A DNA stretch of 41,832 nt from Spirochaetaceae bacterium (GCA_016744925.1 JADGDJ010000014.1:1-41832); one strand, 5' to 3'; positions 18,590-26,997 are shown, counted from the stretch's first letter. Notes: generated from the sequence alone by a model not told the origin. Translations and numbers: made by a program.

Positions 18590-19468
18590 TTACAAACTTC
18601 CCAAAACCTGAGAAGCTTTGATGCCTATTTCGCTGGAAGGATCATTACTGATCGCTTTTTTCAGTTTATACTCAGCTAAATCCATTTGATTCAACTCGAT
18701 TGAACAAAAGGCAGACATTAGATATACCATCTGTTCTGCACCGCGAGACTCGGAATCAGAGAGATATCTGTCGAAAAGTTCCTCCGCTTTTAAATAATCC
18801 TGACTTTCAATTAATAAATTGCCTTTTAACAAGACATAATCACCATAATACTCAACATCTGATTCGGGATCCATTTCAGAAATAGAGGCCCTCATCTCTT
18901 TGTTTCTACCTGTTTCATATTCACAAAGAGCTTTGTAGAACATAATCTCATCATAGTTTGAACCAAACCATTCAGAACCCTCTTCTAAAATAGCCAGTCC
19001 GTCTTCAAATTCACCATCCATATAAAGAGATTTACCCTCTTCCAAAAATTCGACGTCGTCATCAACCCAGGTTATTTCCTCTTCATCCTGTGGATCTCCC
19101 CGAACTCCCATCACAGCTGATTGTCTTGATTCAAATTTGTCATCATTAAATAACTTAGCGAAGGCAGAACCTTTAATTCCCCATGTATCGGCTTTGGTTA
19201 TTTGACCAATCAGGTAAGATGCTTCATAGGTACCATCTTTATCCAGTGTTATTTTAGTATTTTCAAATAGAAGCTCTGCATACCCGTTATCGGATAATTT
19301 GATAATATCATTTTCTGAAATGACATCACCTATGTCGATGGGATTCCATGAGTTTCCCGATTTCACATCGAGATAGCCATCGAGATAATCAACATAGAGA
19401 TCCCGTGCCATAATATTTGTGAAGCTTACCAATATTATAAAAATTATAGAAAACAAATGCTTAAACAT
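18590..19468 (-). CDS. Exported FecR-like domain protein with TPR-like tail
   Basis: 292 residues with an N-terminal signal peptide (cleavage probable after MARD or just before). Residues 25-120 resemble a FecR domain: WNPIDIGDVISENDIIKLSDNGYAEL, then a strand-rich part ending in SAVMGVRGD, the usual FecR closing motif. Residues 130-290 are helical repeats of TPR type (EFEDGLAILEEG, DYLKAEELFDRYL, DLAEYKLKKAI). There is no anti-sigma cytoplasmic region, transmembrane helix after the signal, or sigma gene nearby. This is therefore the exported FecR-type domain common in spirochaete and myxobacterial envelope proteins rather than a true FecR regulator. ATG has GAGGT 5 nt upstream. Role unknown; it probably acts with its two downstream neighbours. 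Confidence 0.8.
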   Translation of the reverse strand: MFKHLFSIIFIILVSFTNIMARDLYVDYLDGYLDVKSGNSWNPIDIGDVISENDIIKLSDNGYAELLFENTKITLDKDGTYEASYLIGQITKADTWGIKGSAFAKLFNDDKFESRQSAVMGVRGDPQDEEEITWVDDDVEFLEEGKSLYMDGEFEDGLAILEEGSEWFGSNYDEIMFYKALCEYETGRNKEMRASISEMDPESDVEYYGDYVLLKGNLLIESQDYLKAEELFDRYLSDSESRGAEQMVYLMSAFCSIELNQMDLAEYKLKKAISNDPSSEIGIKASQVLGSL

Positions 19469-19592
19469 AAATTACCTCTTAAGTTAAATATATCCCCTGG
19501 GGAATCCCTTTACTAATCTTTAAGTTATTAAAGAACATCAATTAAAAACTAAAATATTATTCTTTATCTCAGTATGCTACTCTTTGCAGAAA

Positions 19593-22500
19593 CTAGAATG
19601 CAATATTAATAGTAAAATTATCTAAATCAGAAAACGATGTCTGATTATTCCCGACTATATCTTTACCATTATTAACTGTGACATCAACATTCCAGAGACC
19701 TGTAAGTGCTCCAGAAACAATAGATGTTGCTCTATAAACTGTTGCTGAGTCCCAAACACCAGATTGGGAAGTAATAACAGCTGCTCCATGATCGCTGAAT
19801 CCCAATGTCGGATCTACTGTCTGATCCATTTCTTCACTATAGGTGATATCGATTGTAATCGTAGTTCCGCTAATGGTAACTGCAGAAGGATTCACCGAAT
19901 ATGAATTAACTACTGGTGCTGTTTCATCCCAGCTGCCGGACACTATACTAGATGTCGTATTCGCTCCATTACCGGCAAAGTCTTCAAGTGTATCCAAAGG
20001 TGCAAAAGAACCTGAAGGTGGAGTGTCAGAAATATTAGAAGAATTCAGACCTCCGAGGGTAATTATTATATCATTACCAGAAACAGTTATAGAAGATCCG
20101 TCTTCACCGGAAGCCACACCTGTTTCGACATCAACAACACCAAGTCGCCCAATCAATGAGTTCGGATCATTATCACTCATGCTGCTAATAGATGCTGGGT
20201 TTATCGGTTCGTCAAATGTAAAGGTAATTGTATCTCCATTTCCTGTTCCTGGAGATGATGGACTGCTGTCTTCAATGTTCACACTGAGAAGCGTTGGTTT
20301 AGTGTTATCCTCATATTTCACACTATTATCATCTGATGTTGAAACAGTATTGAGATTACCTGCAAGGTCATTTACCTTACCTGAGGAGATTTCTGCAATG
20401 ACTGTATCATTGTGCGTTAAATCGGATATGGTTATCTCATAAATGTTATTGATACCGGTATGTGTGGGTTCCGATATTATTGATCCGGGAGATGCTCCTG
20501 AGATATTTATATCAGTAGAATCAAAATTAAAGATTGGTTCAGTAAAAACAATCTCATAAATAACGGAATCAGTATGTATTGGATCACTTTGCCCTGATTT
20601 GACATCAATCGTAACATCAGGTTTTGTATTGTCATAGGTAACCTGATTATCTGTAAAAGAAGAAACCGTATTGGAATTACCTGCGAGATCAGTGACTTCA
20701 CCTGCAGGAATGACTACGGCGACAACATCACCCGATGACATGCCAGTAACAGTAATTTCATAATCGTTTCCACCAGCTGAGACAGGTTCACCAGTAATGC
20801 TCCCTAAAGTTCCACTGATGTCTATATCTGATGATTCAAAACTGCTGACATCAATCTCCTCTGTAAATGATATGATAAACTTAGCGCTGTCCATATTTGT
20901 AGGATCGTCTTGATCACTGTGTTCATTGATCGAGACATCTGGTTTTACATTATCATAGGCAACTGTATTATCCGTTGACATTGAAGTTATATTATCATTA
21001 CCGGCAAGATCCTGAACTCTTCCCGCTGGTAGAGATATCGTTGCAATATCACCTGAAGTCATTCCTGTCACTGTAATTGTAAAAGTGTTCCCACTTACCA
21101 GATTTAGCCCAGATGTTATTGACCCACTAGTACCGGTAATCTCAATATCAGCCTCAATAAAAGAGCTTACGTTTATAGCTTCACTGAATTCAAATTGGAA
21201 TTGCGCGGAATTCACGTTTGTAGGATCATCCTGGCCAGAAACCTTATTAACAGCAATAGTTGGAGGCACGCCATCAATTGCGATATCTCTAATGTCTCCA
21301 AGATTATTTCCCGCAGGAAGGCTCCTGTTTAAGAGGTTTGAATTCGGGCTATCATCCACAATTGAACCACCAGTGAAGTCTAATACAGTTAAATCAGACT
21401 CAGATTCACCAGATTGAATATCATAATAAAAACTCAATGTGGAACCTGAACCACCATTCAATGTGGCAACCCCGCCAGAATTCAATGTGAGGGACGCCTC
21501 CCCTGTTAAAGTTACAGATTCGGTAAAAGCAACATCTATGTAAAAATCCTCCACGAGATTAAATGGGCCGCTTCCGATTACTGATGAATTTATCGATAAT
21601 ATTTCCGGCTCAACACCATCTATTATATCTCGATTGGATATAGCAGCAAGAGGGTTCCCCGCAAGATCATTGATTGAAGAACCGTCAATATTTAACTGAG
21701 TACCTATATCTAATAAATCGAAAGTCAGAGTTGCAGTAACACCGACAAGTTCAATATTATTGGGGTAATTACCATTAGTTGAATAATAAGAGAGTGTGTT
21801 AGCTTGATCTTCATCTACTGATTCTGAAAAAACGACATTGACTGTTGTTAGTGATTCCTGGGTAACACTCTCGACTACTGGTCTTTCTTTGTCTTTAAGA
21901 TTAATTATACCCTCAGTTATTGTTGTGAATGTGGATGGGTTTCCCGTTCGGTCGTAAATGGAATTAGGTGCCGCTCGAAGTATAACTGTTTCCAGGCCAG
22001 ATACGGAACCTCCTGCCACAAAGATGTTTAGAATAAAGGATTCATCACCTTCCGATAAAGTTGAAGCAAATCCCGTTATCGAGGCTCCCGTGGCAGATCC
22101 TGAATTTGCACTGAAATCCAGGATAAAATCACTGATGTCTAAAACTCCCGAACCATCTGCTCCAGAATAGACATTGTCATCAAATTCAATAGAGATAGTA
22201 GCATTATCAGATGAGAGAATTCCAGCTCCCGTAATATCCGGCGCTATGGGGTCATCGTAAAAGATAAATAATTTATTCGTTGTGTTGAGTTCTGCGTCTT
22301 TGGCTTTCAGCCAGAATGTGAGAGATCCACTGTACCCTAAGCCTGATTGATCACTGGAAATACTATAAGTACCTGTTGTTCCATCCCAAACGATAGGATT
22401 TCCCGTACTGTTAGTACCACTCCACTCAACATCGTAAGTAAAGATCTGAACATCAGTACCGACTTGTCCCGTAATATCTATCATTGAAGTCAGTGCTGAA

Positions 22501-22988
22501 GAGTAATAATTCTGTTCAGAAAGATCTGGTTGAACAACAGTGATATACGGTCCTGTATCATCTTTCCAATAGGTAATTTCTTTAGATGAAACATTGGAAT
22601 TCCAGTCTGTCACAGTCAAAACAATAGTAAATGTATCCAGCAAAGTTACCGAGGAAAATGAAATCCCAAAACTTCCATCTGATTCTATTGTTATTGAATC
22701 GGATATTCCCAGAAAACCATATTTATCCGCATAAGTCGCTGATTCTATCCCACCCAAAATAATTCCATCATTATCTGAATAATCCCTAATGGTTCCCACA
22801 ATTGTTACCTGAGAGGAAATAAAATTTTGTACTGATAGATTAGGTGACGCGATCGAAATCGAGGGGGAAACCAGATCCTCCACTTCTGCGAGAAGTCTTT
22901 GATTAAGAGGCTCTGGGCAGGAAATTAATAAGATTACGGCTATTAATGAAAAAAGAAACTTTAACTGTCTGAATAATAATAGCCTCAT
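19593..22988 (-). CDS. Large Ig-like repeat lipoprotein
   Basis: 1131 residues. A type II signal peptide ends in the lipobox LLISC, with the lipidated Cys at about residue 24. The mature part is all beta. N-terminal units open with the SPSISIASPNLSVQ-type strand shared with the LVIVD protein of the same cluster. Then come Ig-like units with DLAGN turns, including three clear tandem copies of about 90 residues beginning [VT]KPDV-x-I and containing Q-[DS]-DP-[TI], FTE-[EP]-I and ITVTGM. The ORF track starts at GTG 23003; ATG at 22988 is preferred because GGAG precedes it by 9 nt and the signal peptide then begins properly. Acidic turns suggest calcium binding, as in other Ig-like surface proteins, but this is inference. 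First gene of the envelope cluster. Confidence 0.83.
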   Translation of the reverse strand: MRLLLFRQLKFLFSLIAVILLISCPEPLNQRLLAEVEDLVSPSISIASPNLSVQNFISSQVTIVGTIRDYSDNDGIILGGIESATYADKYGFLGISDSITIESDGSFGISFSSVTLLDTFTIVLTVTDWNSNVSSKEITYWKDDTGPYITVVQPDLSEQNYYSSALTSMIDITGQVGTDVQIFTYDVEWSGTNSTGNPIVWDGTTGTYSISSDQSGLGYSGSLTFWLKAKDAELNTTNKLFIFYDDPIAPDITGAGILSSDNATISIEFDDNVYSGADGSGVLDISDFILDFSANSGSATGASITGFASTLSEGDESFILNIFVAGGSVSGLETVILRAAPNSIYDRTGNPSTFTTITEGIINLKDKERPVVESVTQESLTTVNVVFSESVDEDQANTLSYYSTNGNYPNNIELVGVTATLTFDLLDIGTQLNIDGSSINDLAGNPLAAISNRDIIDGVEPEILSINSSVIGSGPFNLVEDFYIDVAFTESVTLTGEASLTLNSGGVATLNGGSGSTLSFYYDIQSGESESDLTVLDFTGGSIVDDSPNSNLLNRSLPAGNNLGDIRDIAIDGVPPTIAVNKVSGQDDPTNVNSAQFQFEFSEAINVSSFIEADIEITGTSGSITSGLNLVSGNTFTITVTGMTSGDIATISLPAGRVQDLAGNDNITSMSTDNTVAYDNVKPDVSINEHSDQDDPTNMDSAKFIISFTEEIDVSSFESSDIDISGTLGSITGEPVSAGGNDYEITVTGMSSGDVVAVVIPAGEVTDLAGNSNTVSSFTDNQVTYDNTKPDVTIDVKSGQSDPIHTDSVIYEIVFTEPIFNFDSTDINISGASPGSIISEPTHTGINNIYEITISDLTHNDTVIAEISSGKVNDLAGNLNTVSTSDDNSVKYEDNTKPTLLSVNIEDSSPSSPGTGNGDTITFTFDEPINPASISSMSDNDPNSLIGRLGVVDVETGVASGEDGSSITVSGNDIIITLGGLNSSNISDTPPSGSFAPLDTLEDFAGNGANTTSSIVSGSWDETAPVVNSYSVNPSAVTISGTTITIDITYSEEMDQTVDPTLGFSDHGAAVITSQSGVWDSATVYRATSIVSGALTGLWNVDVTVNNGKDIVGNNQTSFSDLDNFTINIAF

Positions 22989-23180
22989 TGGGTATATCTC
23001 CACTGTAGGGAAAAGTTGATATTAATTTATAATAGTAATCTAGATATCATTTATGTACTATCATTATACGTCATTTTCCTTAAATCATCTGGCAATTTAC
23101 TTTCCTGCATTGTTTACACGATCAGTGAAGTATACTATTACCTCTAAATAATTGCGATAAGAAAAAAATGGAGAAAGCAA
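22989..23180. promoter_or_regulatory. Divergent promoter region, envelope cluster and HAD gene
   Basis: AT-rich intergenic DNA between divergent genes. On the minus strand a perfect TATAAT (23063-23068) stands about 75 nt before the lipoprotein ATG, without a convincing -35. On the plus strand TATACT (23131-23136) lies about 44 nt before the HAD start, with a poor TTGTTT 15 nt further up. Both are proposals from sequence resemblance only. Confidence 0.35.
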
Positions 23181-23786
23181 ATGCAAATAAAAGCAGTTGT
23201 CTTTGACTTTGACGGCACATTGACAAAACAAGGTTCAATCGATTTCAAAAACATAAAAAAACAAATCGGTTGCCCGGTACAAATGCCTATCCTCGATTAT
23301 ATAGAAAATCTCAGTGAAATAGATAAGATCAACGCCAGAGATATCCTTGACAGAAAAGAATACGAAGCTTCTGAAATTTCTCAGGAAGAGGAATATGCCA
23401 CAGAGATACTGGAGTATCTAACGCTGAATAAAATACCTACTTTTATTTTGACTAGAAACAGCAAAAAATCGATAGAACGATCATTTCGAAATTTCAAGAC
23501 AATCAAGAGAGAAAACTTTCTCCGCATAATAACCAGGGATGATCCCTTTCCCGTCAAACCGGATCCAACATCTCTCTTTGAGATTGCTGAAGAGCTCAAT
23601 ATTTTACCGGGAGAAATTCTCATTGTGGGTGATTACATTCATGACATGCAGGCCGGATTAAACGGAGGTTGCATAACAGTATACAAAATAACAAATAGAG
23701 ATAACGACCATCTTGTACAAAGCGATTTCAAGATTAACGGCTTATGTGAACTCATACCGATATTTCAAAAATTTCTTCCTGAATAG
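23181..23786 (+). CDS. HAD-family phosphatase
   Basis: A 201-residue HAD hydrolase with all four motifs: FDFDGTLT (nucleophile Asp9, acid Asp11), FILTRN, the conserved Lys in VKPDPTSLF, and IVGDYIHDMQAG. The cap between motifs I and II is short and helical (about residues 20-85), as in phosphoglycolate phosphatase/beta-phosphoglucomutase relatives. It is therefore a cytoplasmic phosphatase of a small metabolite, with the substrate not readable from sequence. GGAG lies about 7 nt before the ATG. It is alone on the plus strand, divergent from the envelope cluster, and no terminator hairpin was seen directly after it. Confidence 0.9.
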   Translation: MQIKAVVFDFDGTLTKQGSIDFKNIKKQIGCPVQMPILDYIENLSEIDKINARDILDRKEYEASEISQEEEYATEILEYLTLNKIPTFILTRNSKKSIERSFRNFKTIKRENFLRIITRDDPFPVKPDPTSLFEIAEELNILPGEILIVGDYIHDMQAGLNGGCITVYKITNRDNDHLVQSDFKINGLCELIPIFQKFLPE

Positions 23787-24264
23787 AAAAGGAATTGAAA
23801 AAATATCACACTAACATCATACATAAATATTTTTACATTCCCCAGAATTACCACATCAATTATGGATTGATATTTTTTCAGATCTATTGGATATTTCTAT
23901 AATTTATTTTCCTGAATTAGTAGTGATTATTCAATCGAAGAAATATCAGAGTATTTTTAGATTTAAAGAATTGAATTAACATAAATATTTTTATGTAAAT
24001 ATTGTAATACATAAGCTATACAAACATCTAAATATGAGAAAAGACATTTTTTTCGCTAATCACATAACAGTAAAATATTTATATAAATAGTAATATTTGT
24101 TATATTAGTACGGTATAGGGTAAATATTATTATAGTAACAAAAATTAGCATCAATCTATTCTTAGAATACATATTATGCTACTTCCTTTCTCAATCATCA
24201 TTTTATTTATATATCTATATAAGTTAAGATTTGTACATATAAGTAATAATGAAATCTAAAATCT
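23787..24264. other. Gene-free AT-rich gap
   Basis: No supported ORF, RNA gene or mobile-element end was found in these 478 nt. Base composition is strikingly AT-rich. The string CATAAATATTTTTA occurs twice (near 23821 and near 23980), and the second copy extends into a short palindrome, ACATAAATATTTTTATGT. This may be decayed DNA or a regulatory/replication-neutral spacer. Confidence 0.5.
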
Positions 24265-24311
24265 AAAAACCCCGCATTGAACTCTTCAATTCTATTTGAA
24301 ATCAGTGCAGG
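24265..24311 (-). terminator. Probable terminator of the DUF554 gene
   Basis: On the minus strand an outer stem CCTGCACTGA / TCAATGCGGG (one mismatch and one G-U) encloses an inner TTCAA / TTGAA hairpin. This is followed directly by GGTTTTTAGATTTT. It lies about 65 nt beyond the DUF554 stop. Confidence 0.65.
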
Positions 24312-24375
24312 AAAATTTTGTATGTTATGAGTATATTTAGAGAACTAAGGGGTACTATAATATTTTTTACCATCT

Positions 24376-25050
24376 CTACAAAAACAATGCAAAAACTACT
24401 GCAAATAACAGTGCGGGTATCATGTTTACAGTTTTGATTTTTTTAATCTCTAAAATGGAAATTCCCAATCCCAAAAGCAGCAATCCACCGGTTGCACTGA
24501 TCTCGCTGATTACAGTTTCTGTCAGATAAACCTGAACCAGTTCGGCAAAAAGTGTCAGCCCTCCCTGGAATACGATAAGAGGTATTATTGAAAAGAGGAC
24601 TCCCACACCGAGAGTCGAGGTCAATGCAATTGCCGAAATTCCATCGAGAACAGATTTAGCCAGGAGCAGATTTGGATAGGAACCCAGCCCCTCTTCGATA
24701 GCTCCCAGAACAGTCATGGATCCCATGCAGTAGAGAAGAAATGCCGTAACCATTCCTTCGGAAAAATTACTGCTTTCAGACCTGGACATTTTTTTTAGTC
24801 TCTCTCCGAGACGGTCGAGAGCCATATCAATTCTGAGCAACTCTCCACAGACCCCGCCGAGAATGATGCTGAAGATCATAAAGAGAATATTATCGACCTT
24901 TATGGCCATCATGATACCAAGAGTCACAGTGAAGAGACCGATCCCCTGGAAGGCGATTTTGATCAATCTATCAGGTGTTTTTTTGTGGATGATAAGCCCG
25001 ATGATTCCTCCTGCCAATATAGCTGCTGCATTTACTATCGTTCCAAACAT
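24376..25050 (-). CDS. DUF554 family integral membrane protein
   Basis: A 224-residue polytopic membrane protein with about six or seven helices. The DUF554 opening is MFGTIVNAAAILAGGIIG, followed by the conserved IxLGGxxGELLRID loop near residue 75 and the GSMTVLGAIEEG segment near 110-120. The family (E. coli YqgA-like) has no established transport activity. Length is normal. A G-rich GGGGGA precedes the ATG by about 10 nt. It is a single gene, transcribed away from citX and ending at the proposed terminator. Confidence 0.88.
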   Translation of the reverse strand: MFGTIVNAAAILAGGIIGLIIHKKTPDRLIKIAFQGIGLFTVTLGIMMAIKVDNILFMIFSIILGGVCGELLRIDMALDRLGERLKKMSRSESSNFSEGMVTAFLLYCMGSMTVLGAIEEGLGSYPNLLLAKSVLDGISAIALTSTLGVGVLFSIIPLIVFQGGLTLFAELVQVYLTETVISEISATGGLLLLGLGISILEIKKIKTVNMIPALLFAVVFALFL

Positions 25051-25130
25051 TTTATGCTATCCCCCAATACATAATTCTTGATATAATCAAAACACTATTA
25101 AAAACTAAAATCAACAGATGGTAATCATGC

Positions 25131-25628
25131 ATGTGTATTATAGATGTCTATCAAATGGCTGAAGCCCGTGAAAATAGAAGAAACAATCAGCTGAAATTGA
25201 TGAAAAAATTCAATTTTCCACTCATTTCATTCACACTGAATATACCCGGCCCCAGAAAGAGCTCATTTCATTTCAGCCGAATACATGCTGAAGGGATTCG
25301 CATAATTTATGAGAAATTGAATGGTTCCGTAATAAATATGGATTCATACAAATTATTAACCGGAAATGAAGCCTATTTCTCGATAGATCTGGCGGCAACT
25401 GTAATTAAACGAATAACCATTGAAATAGAAGATACTCACAAAATGGGAAGAATTTTTGATATAGATGTACTGGATAAAGAGGGCTTATCCATATCCAGAA
25501 CCACACTGGGTATGAAGCCGAGAAAATGCCTTATTTGCCCGGAAGAAGCCGCAGTTTGCAGCCGAAGCAGATCCCACACAGTTGAGGATCTGCTCGAAGA
25601 GATTGAATCAATTACCCGAAAATTCTGA
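25131..25628 (+). CDS. citX: CitX-like apo-citrate lyase phosphoribosyl-dephospho-CoA transferase
   Basis: A 165-residue protein matching the CitX pattern throughout: an N-terminal AxxxRE helix, LISFTLNIPGPRK, HKMGRIFDIDVLDKEG and the C-terminal RKCLICPEEAAVCSRSRSH with two Cys pairs. CitX attaches the phosphoribosyl-dephospho-CoA prosthetic group to the acyl carrier subunit of citrate lyase. No citC, citD, citE, citF or citG lies in the window, so its target must be encoded elsewhere or differ. ATG at 25131 lacks a strong Shine-Dalgarno. Its 3' end overlaps mnmA by 21 nt tail to tail. The family match is strong, the physiological target uncertain. Confidence 0.88.
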   Translation: MCIIDVYQMAEARENRRNNQLKLMKKFNFPLISFTLNIPGPRKSSFHFSRIHAEGIRIIYEKLNGSVINMDSYKLLTGNEAYFSIDLAATVIKRITIEIEDTHKMGRIFDIDVLDKEGLSISRTTLGMKPRKCLICPEEAAVCSRSRSHTVEDLLEEIESITRKF

Positions 25629-26672
25629 AGCATCGATAAAAGCGGCGCTTATGACAGTATCACCATCATAAAAAACAGCTAATTGTCCGGGCGTTATGGC
25701 CCGTCTCTCTTCACTGAATTTAATTAGATATTTTCCATCAGATTTCTTTTTGACAATTGTTCCTTGGATGCCATCATCGCGATAGCGGATCTTTACCTGT
25801 ACTTCCAGCGGCAGCGGTGGTTCAATAATGGCTCCCCAGTTCATAGAACCCACAATCATCGAAGAGGAGAGCAAATCCCTGTTGTAACCTATGACGACAT
25901 TATTATTCCCACCGTCAAGACCGATGACATAATAGGGATCATCGGCGGAGCTCAGCCCCAATCCTCTCCGCTGTCCAATCGTATAGTTTTCTATACCTTT
26001 ATGCCTACCGAGGATTTTTCCGGTTTTATCAATGAAATTTCCCTTTCCGCTCTCTTTTTCATCGATATAATTTCTGTAATCTCCCGAACAGAGATCCTGG
26101 CTTTCCTTCTTCTTCGCAGTGAATAGGCCAACTTCAGAAGCGATCTCCTTAACCTGCTTTTTGTCCATGCGGCCAAGGGGAAAAAGTATCCTGGACAGCT
26201 GATCCTGAGTGAGCATAGATAGGAAATATGCCTGATCCTTGTCGGTATGTGTCCCTTTTCGCAATTCATAGCGCCCACTTACACTATTCTTTTCAATCAA
26301 AGCATAATGTCCTGTGGCAAACATATCGAATTGCAATCCCGATTCTAAAACCTTCTCCAGGAACAAACCGAATTTGATATAGCGGTTACAGACGATACAG
26401 GGATTGGGAGTTCTTCCAGAAAGGTATTCCGCTTTCATATATTGTACCACTTTCTCATGGTATTCTTTTTCCATATCTATGGATATGTATTCAATATCGA
26501 GAAATTCCGCCACTTTTACGGCATCATCCTCTTCTTTGTTTTCATCGAGGGGAAATAGATTCATCCTTACTCCGATGACCTCGTGCCCCTCTTTTTTCAA
26601 TAAGTGTGCGACCACCGACGAATCGACACCACCGCTCAGACCGACTGCTATTCTCAAAATACTAGCCCTCAT
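25608..26672 (-). CDS. mnmA: tRNA-specific 2-thiouridylase
   Basis: Thiolates U34 of tRNA-Lys, -Glu and -Gln using ATP and a persulfide relay. The N-terminal PP-loop SGGVDSS, the catalytic cysteine pair PCIVCN (nucleophile the second Cys, about residue 95) and ESQDLCSGDY (about residue 195) are all present. So are the family GQRRGLGLSS and the C-terminal beta-barrel ending in ITPGQLAVFYDGD. Length (354 aa) is normal. The ORF opens with TTG at 26681; ATG at 26672 is preferred, giving an N-terminus that runs directly into the PP-loop strand. A TATAAT at 26685-26690 on the minus strand would make a very short leader. It is transcribed alone. Confidence 0.95.
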   Translation of the reverse strand: MRASILRIAVGLSGGVDSSVVAHLLKKEGHEVIGVRMNLFPLDENKEEDDAVKVAEFLDIEYISIDMEKEYHEKVVQYMKAEYLSGRTPNPCIVCNRYIKFGLFLEKVLESGLQFDMFATGHYALIEKNSVSGRYELRKGTHTDKDQAYFLSMLTQDQLSRILFPLGRMDKKQVKEIASEVGLFTAKKKESQDLCSGDYRNYIDEKESGKGNFIDKTGKILGRHKGIENYTIGQRRGLGLSSADDPYYVIGLDGGNNNVVIGYNRDLLSSSMIVGSMNWGAIIEPPLPLEVQVKIRYRDDGIQGTIVKKKSDGKYLIKFSEERRAITPGQLAVFYDGDTVISAAFIDASEFSGN

Positions 26673-26703
26673 ATATCTCAAATGATTATATCTGTCTTTT
26701 ACC

Positions 26704-26732
26704 TTGACAGATAATTTAAATTTACTGATTAT
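26704..26732 (+). promoter_or_regulatory. Strong sigma70-like promoter ahead of the 13-codon ORF
   Basis: A perfect -35 TTGACA (26704-26709), exactly 17 nt, then GATTAT (four of six -10 positions). The predicted transcript would start near 26739 and carry the short ORF, RNHCP gene and rsgA. A small inverted repeat CTGTC/GACAG (26692-26710) overlaps the -35 and could be an operator. Confidence 0.55.
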
Positions 26733-26763
26733 TAACTTAGATTATACATATTCAGGAGGTCGT

Positions 26764-26805
26764 ATGAAAGCTATTGTTAAGAGGATGTTCCTGTTCAGGG
26801 GATAA
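26764..26805 (+). CDS. Possible 13-residue leader peptide
   Basis: An ORF too short for the track, encoding MKAIVKRMFLFRG. It is supported by a perfect AGGAGG 5 nt before the ATG, the best ribosome site in this part of the window, and by a consensus promoter 25-60 nt upstream. It is followed by an AT hairpin (TTTATT/AATAAA) and an eight-T run near 26815-26840 that could act as a weak terminator or attenuator. The peptide is basic and hydrophobic, with no run of a single amino acid that would suggest classical amino-acid attenuation. It could instead be the remnant start of a lost gene. Confidence 0.45.
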   Translation: MKAIVKRMFLFRG

Positions 26806-26963
26806 ATTTTCTTTATTGTTAATAAACATTTTTTTTATCCTTAACTAATTATATGAACACTTAGAAAATCGCGCTGCGCTTGAATGGCCCATTGTTCGGC
26901 ATTGCAAGTTTCGCGCCACATCTATAATTACCGAACAGGACATCCACAATCTACTCATATTTT
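26806..26963 (+). other. Leader or remnant region with inverted repeat
   Basis: Between the short ORF and the RNHCP gene. It contains the weak AT hairpin plus T-run, then an abrupt GC-richer stretch (about 26868-26920). An inverted repeat TGTTCGG/CCGAACA (26893-26899 and 26931-26937) encloses 31 nt. The ORF-track frame of the RNHCP gene is open back to 26884, but those 38 codons do not resemble the family and are treated as non-coding leader. Confidence 0.35.
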
Positions 26964-26965
26964 AG

Positions 26966-26990
26966 CTCCTTATCAAAGGAGTCTGAGGAG
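26966..26990 (+). promoter_or_regulatory. Hairpin next to the RNHCP ribosome-binding site
   Basis: CTCCTT (26966-26971) pairs perfectly with AAGGAG (26976-26981) across a 4-nt loop. The true Shine-Dalgarno GAGGAG (26985-26990) follows, 7 nt before the ATG. The CTCCTT arm could pair with either, so the two pairings exclude each other and could control translation. Confidence 0.45.
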
Positions 26991-26997
26991 ATTTCTC

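Noticed and set aside
19491-19501. TCCCCTGGGGA palindrome between two envelope genes
   Set aside because: Only five base pairs around a one-base centre; cannot form a hairpin and could arise by chance, so not listed as an operator.
19843-20442. 199-aa plus-strand ORF opposite the Ig-repeat lipoprotein
   Set aside because: Repetitive codons of the opposite strand create a long shadow frame rich in Ser, Pro and Val; no start signal or family pattern.
26884-26997. N-terminal extension of the RNHCP ORF
   Set aside because: The 38 extra residues do not resemble the family, and a proper Shine-Dalgarno stands before the internal ATG at 26998.
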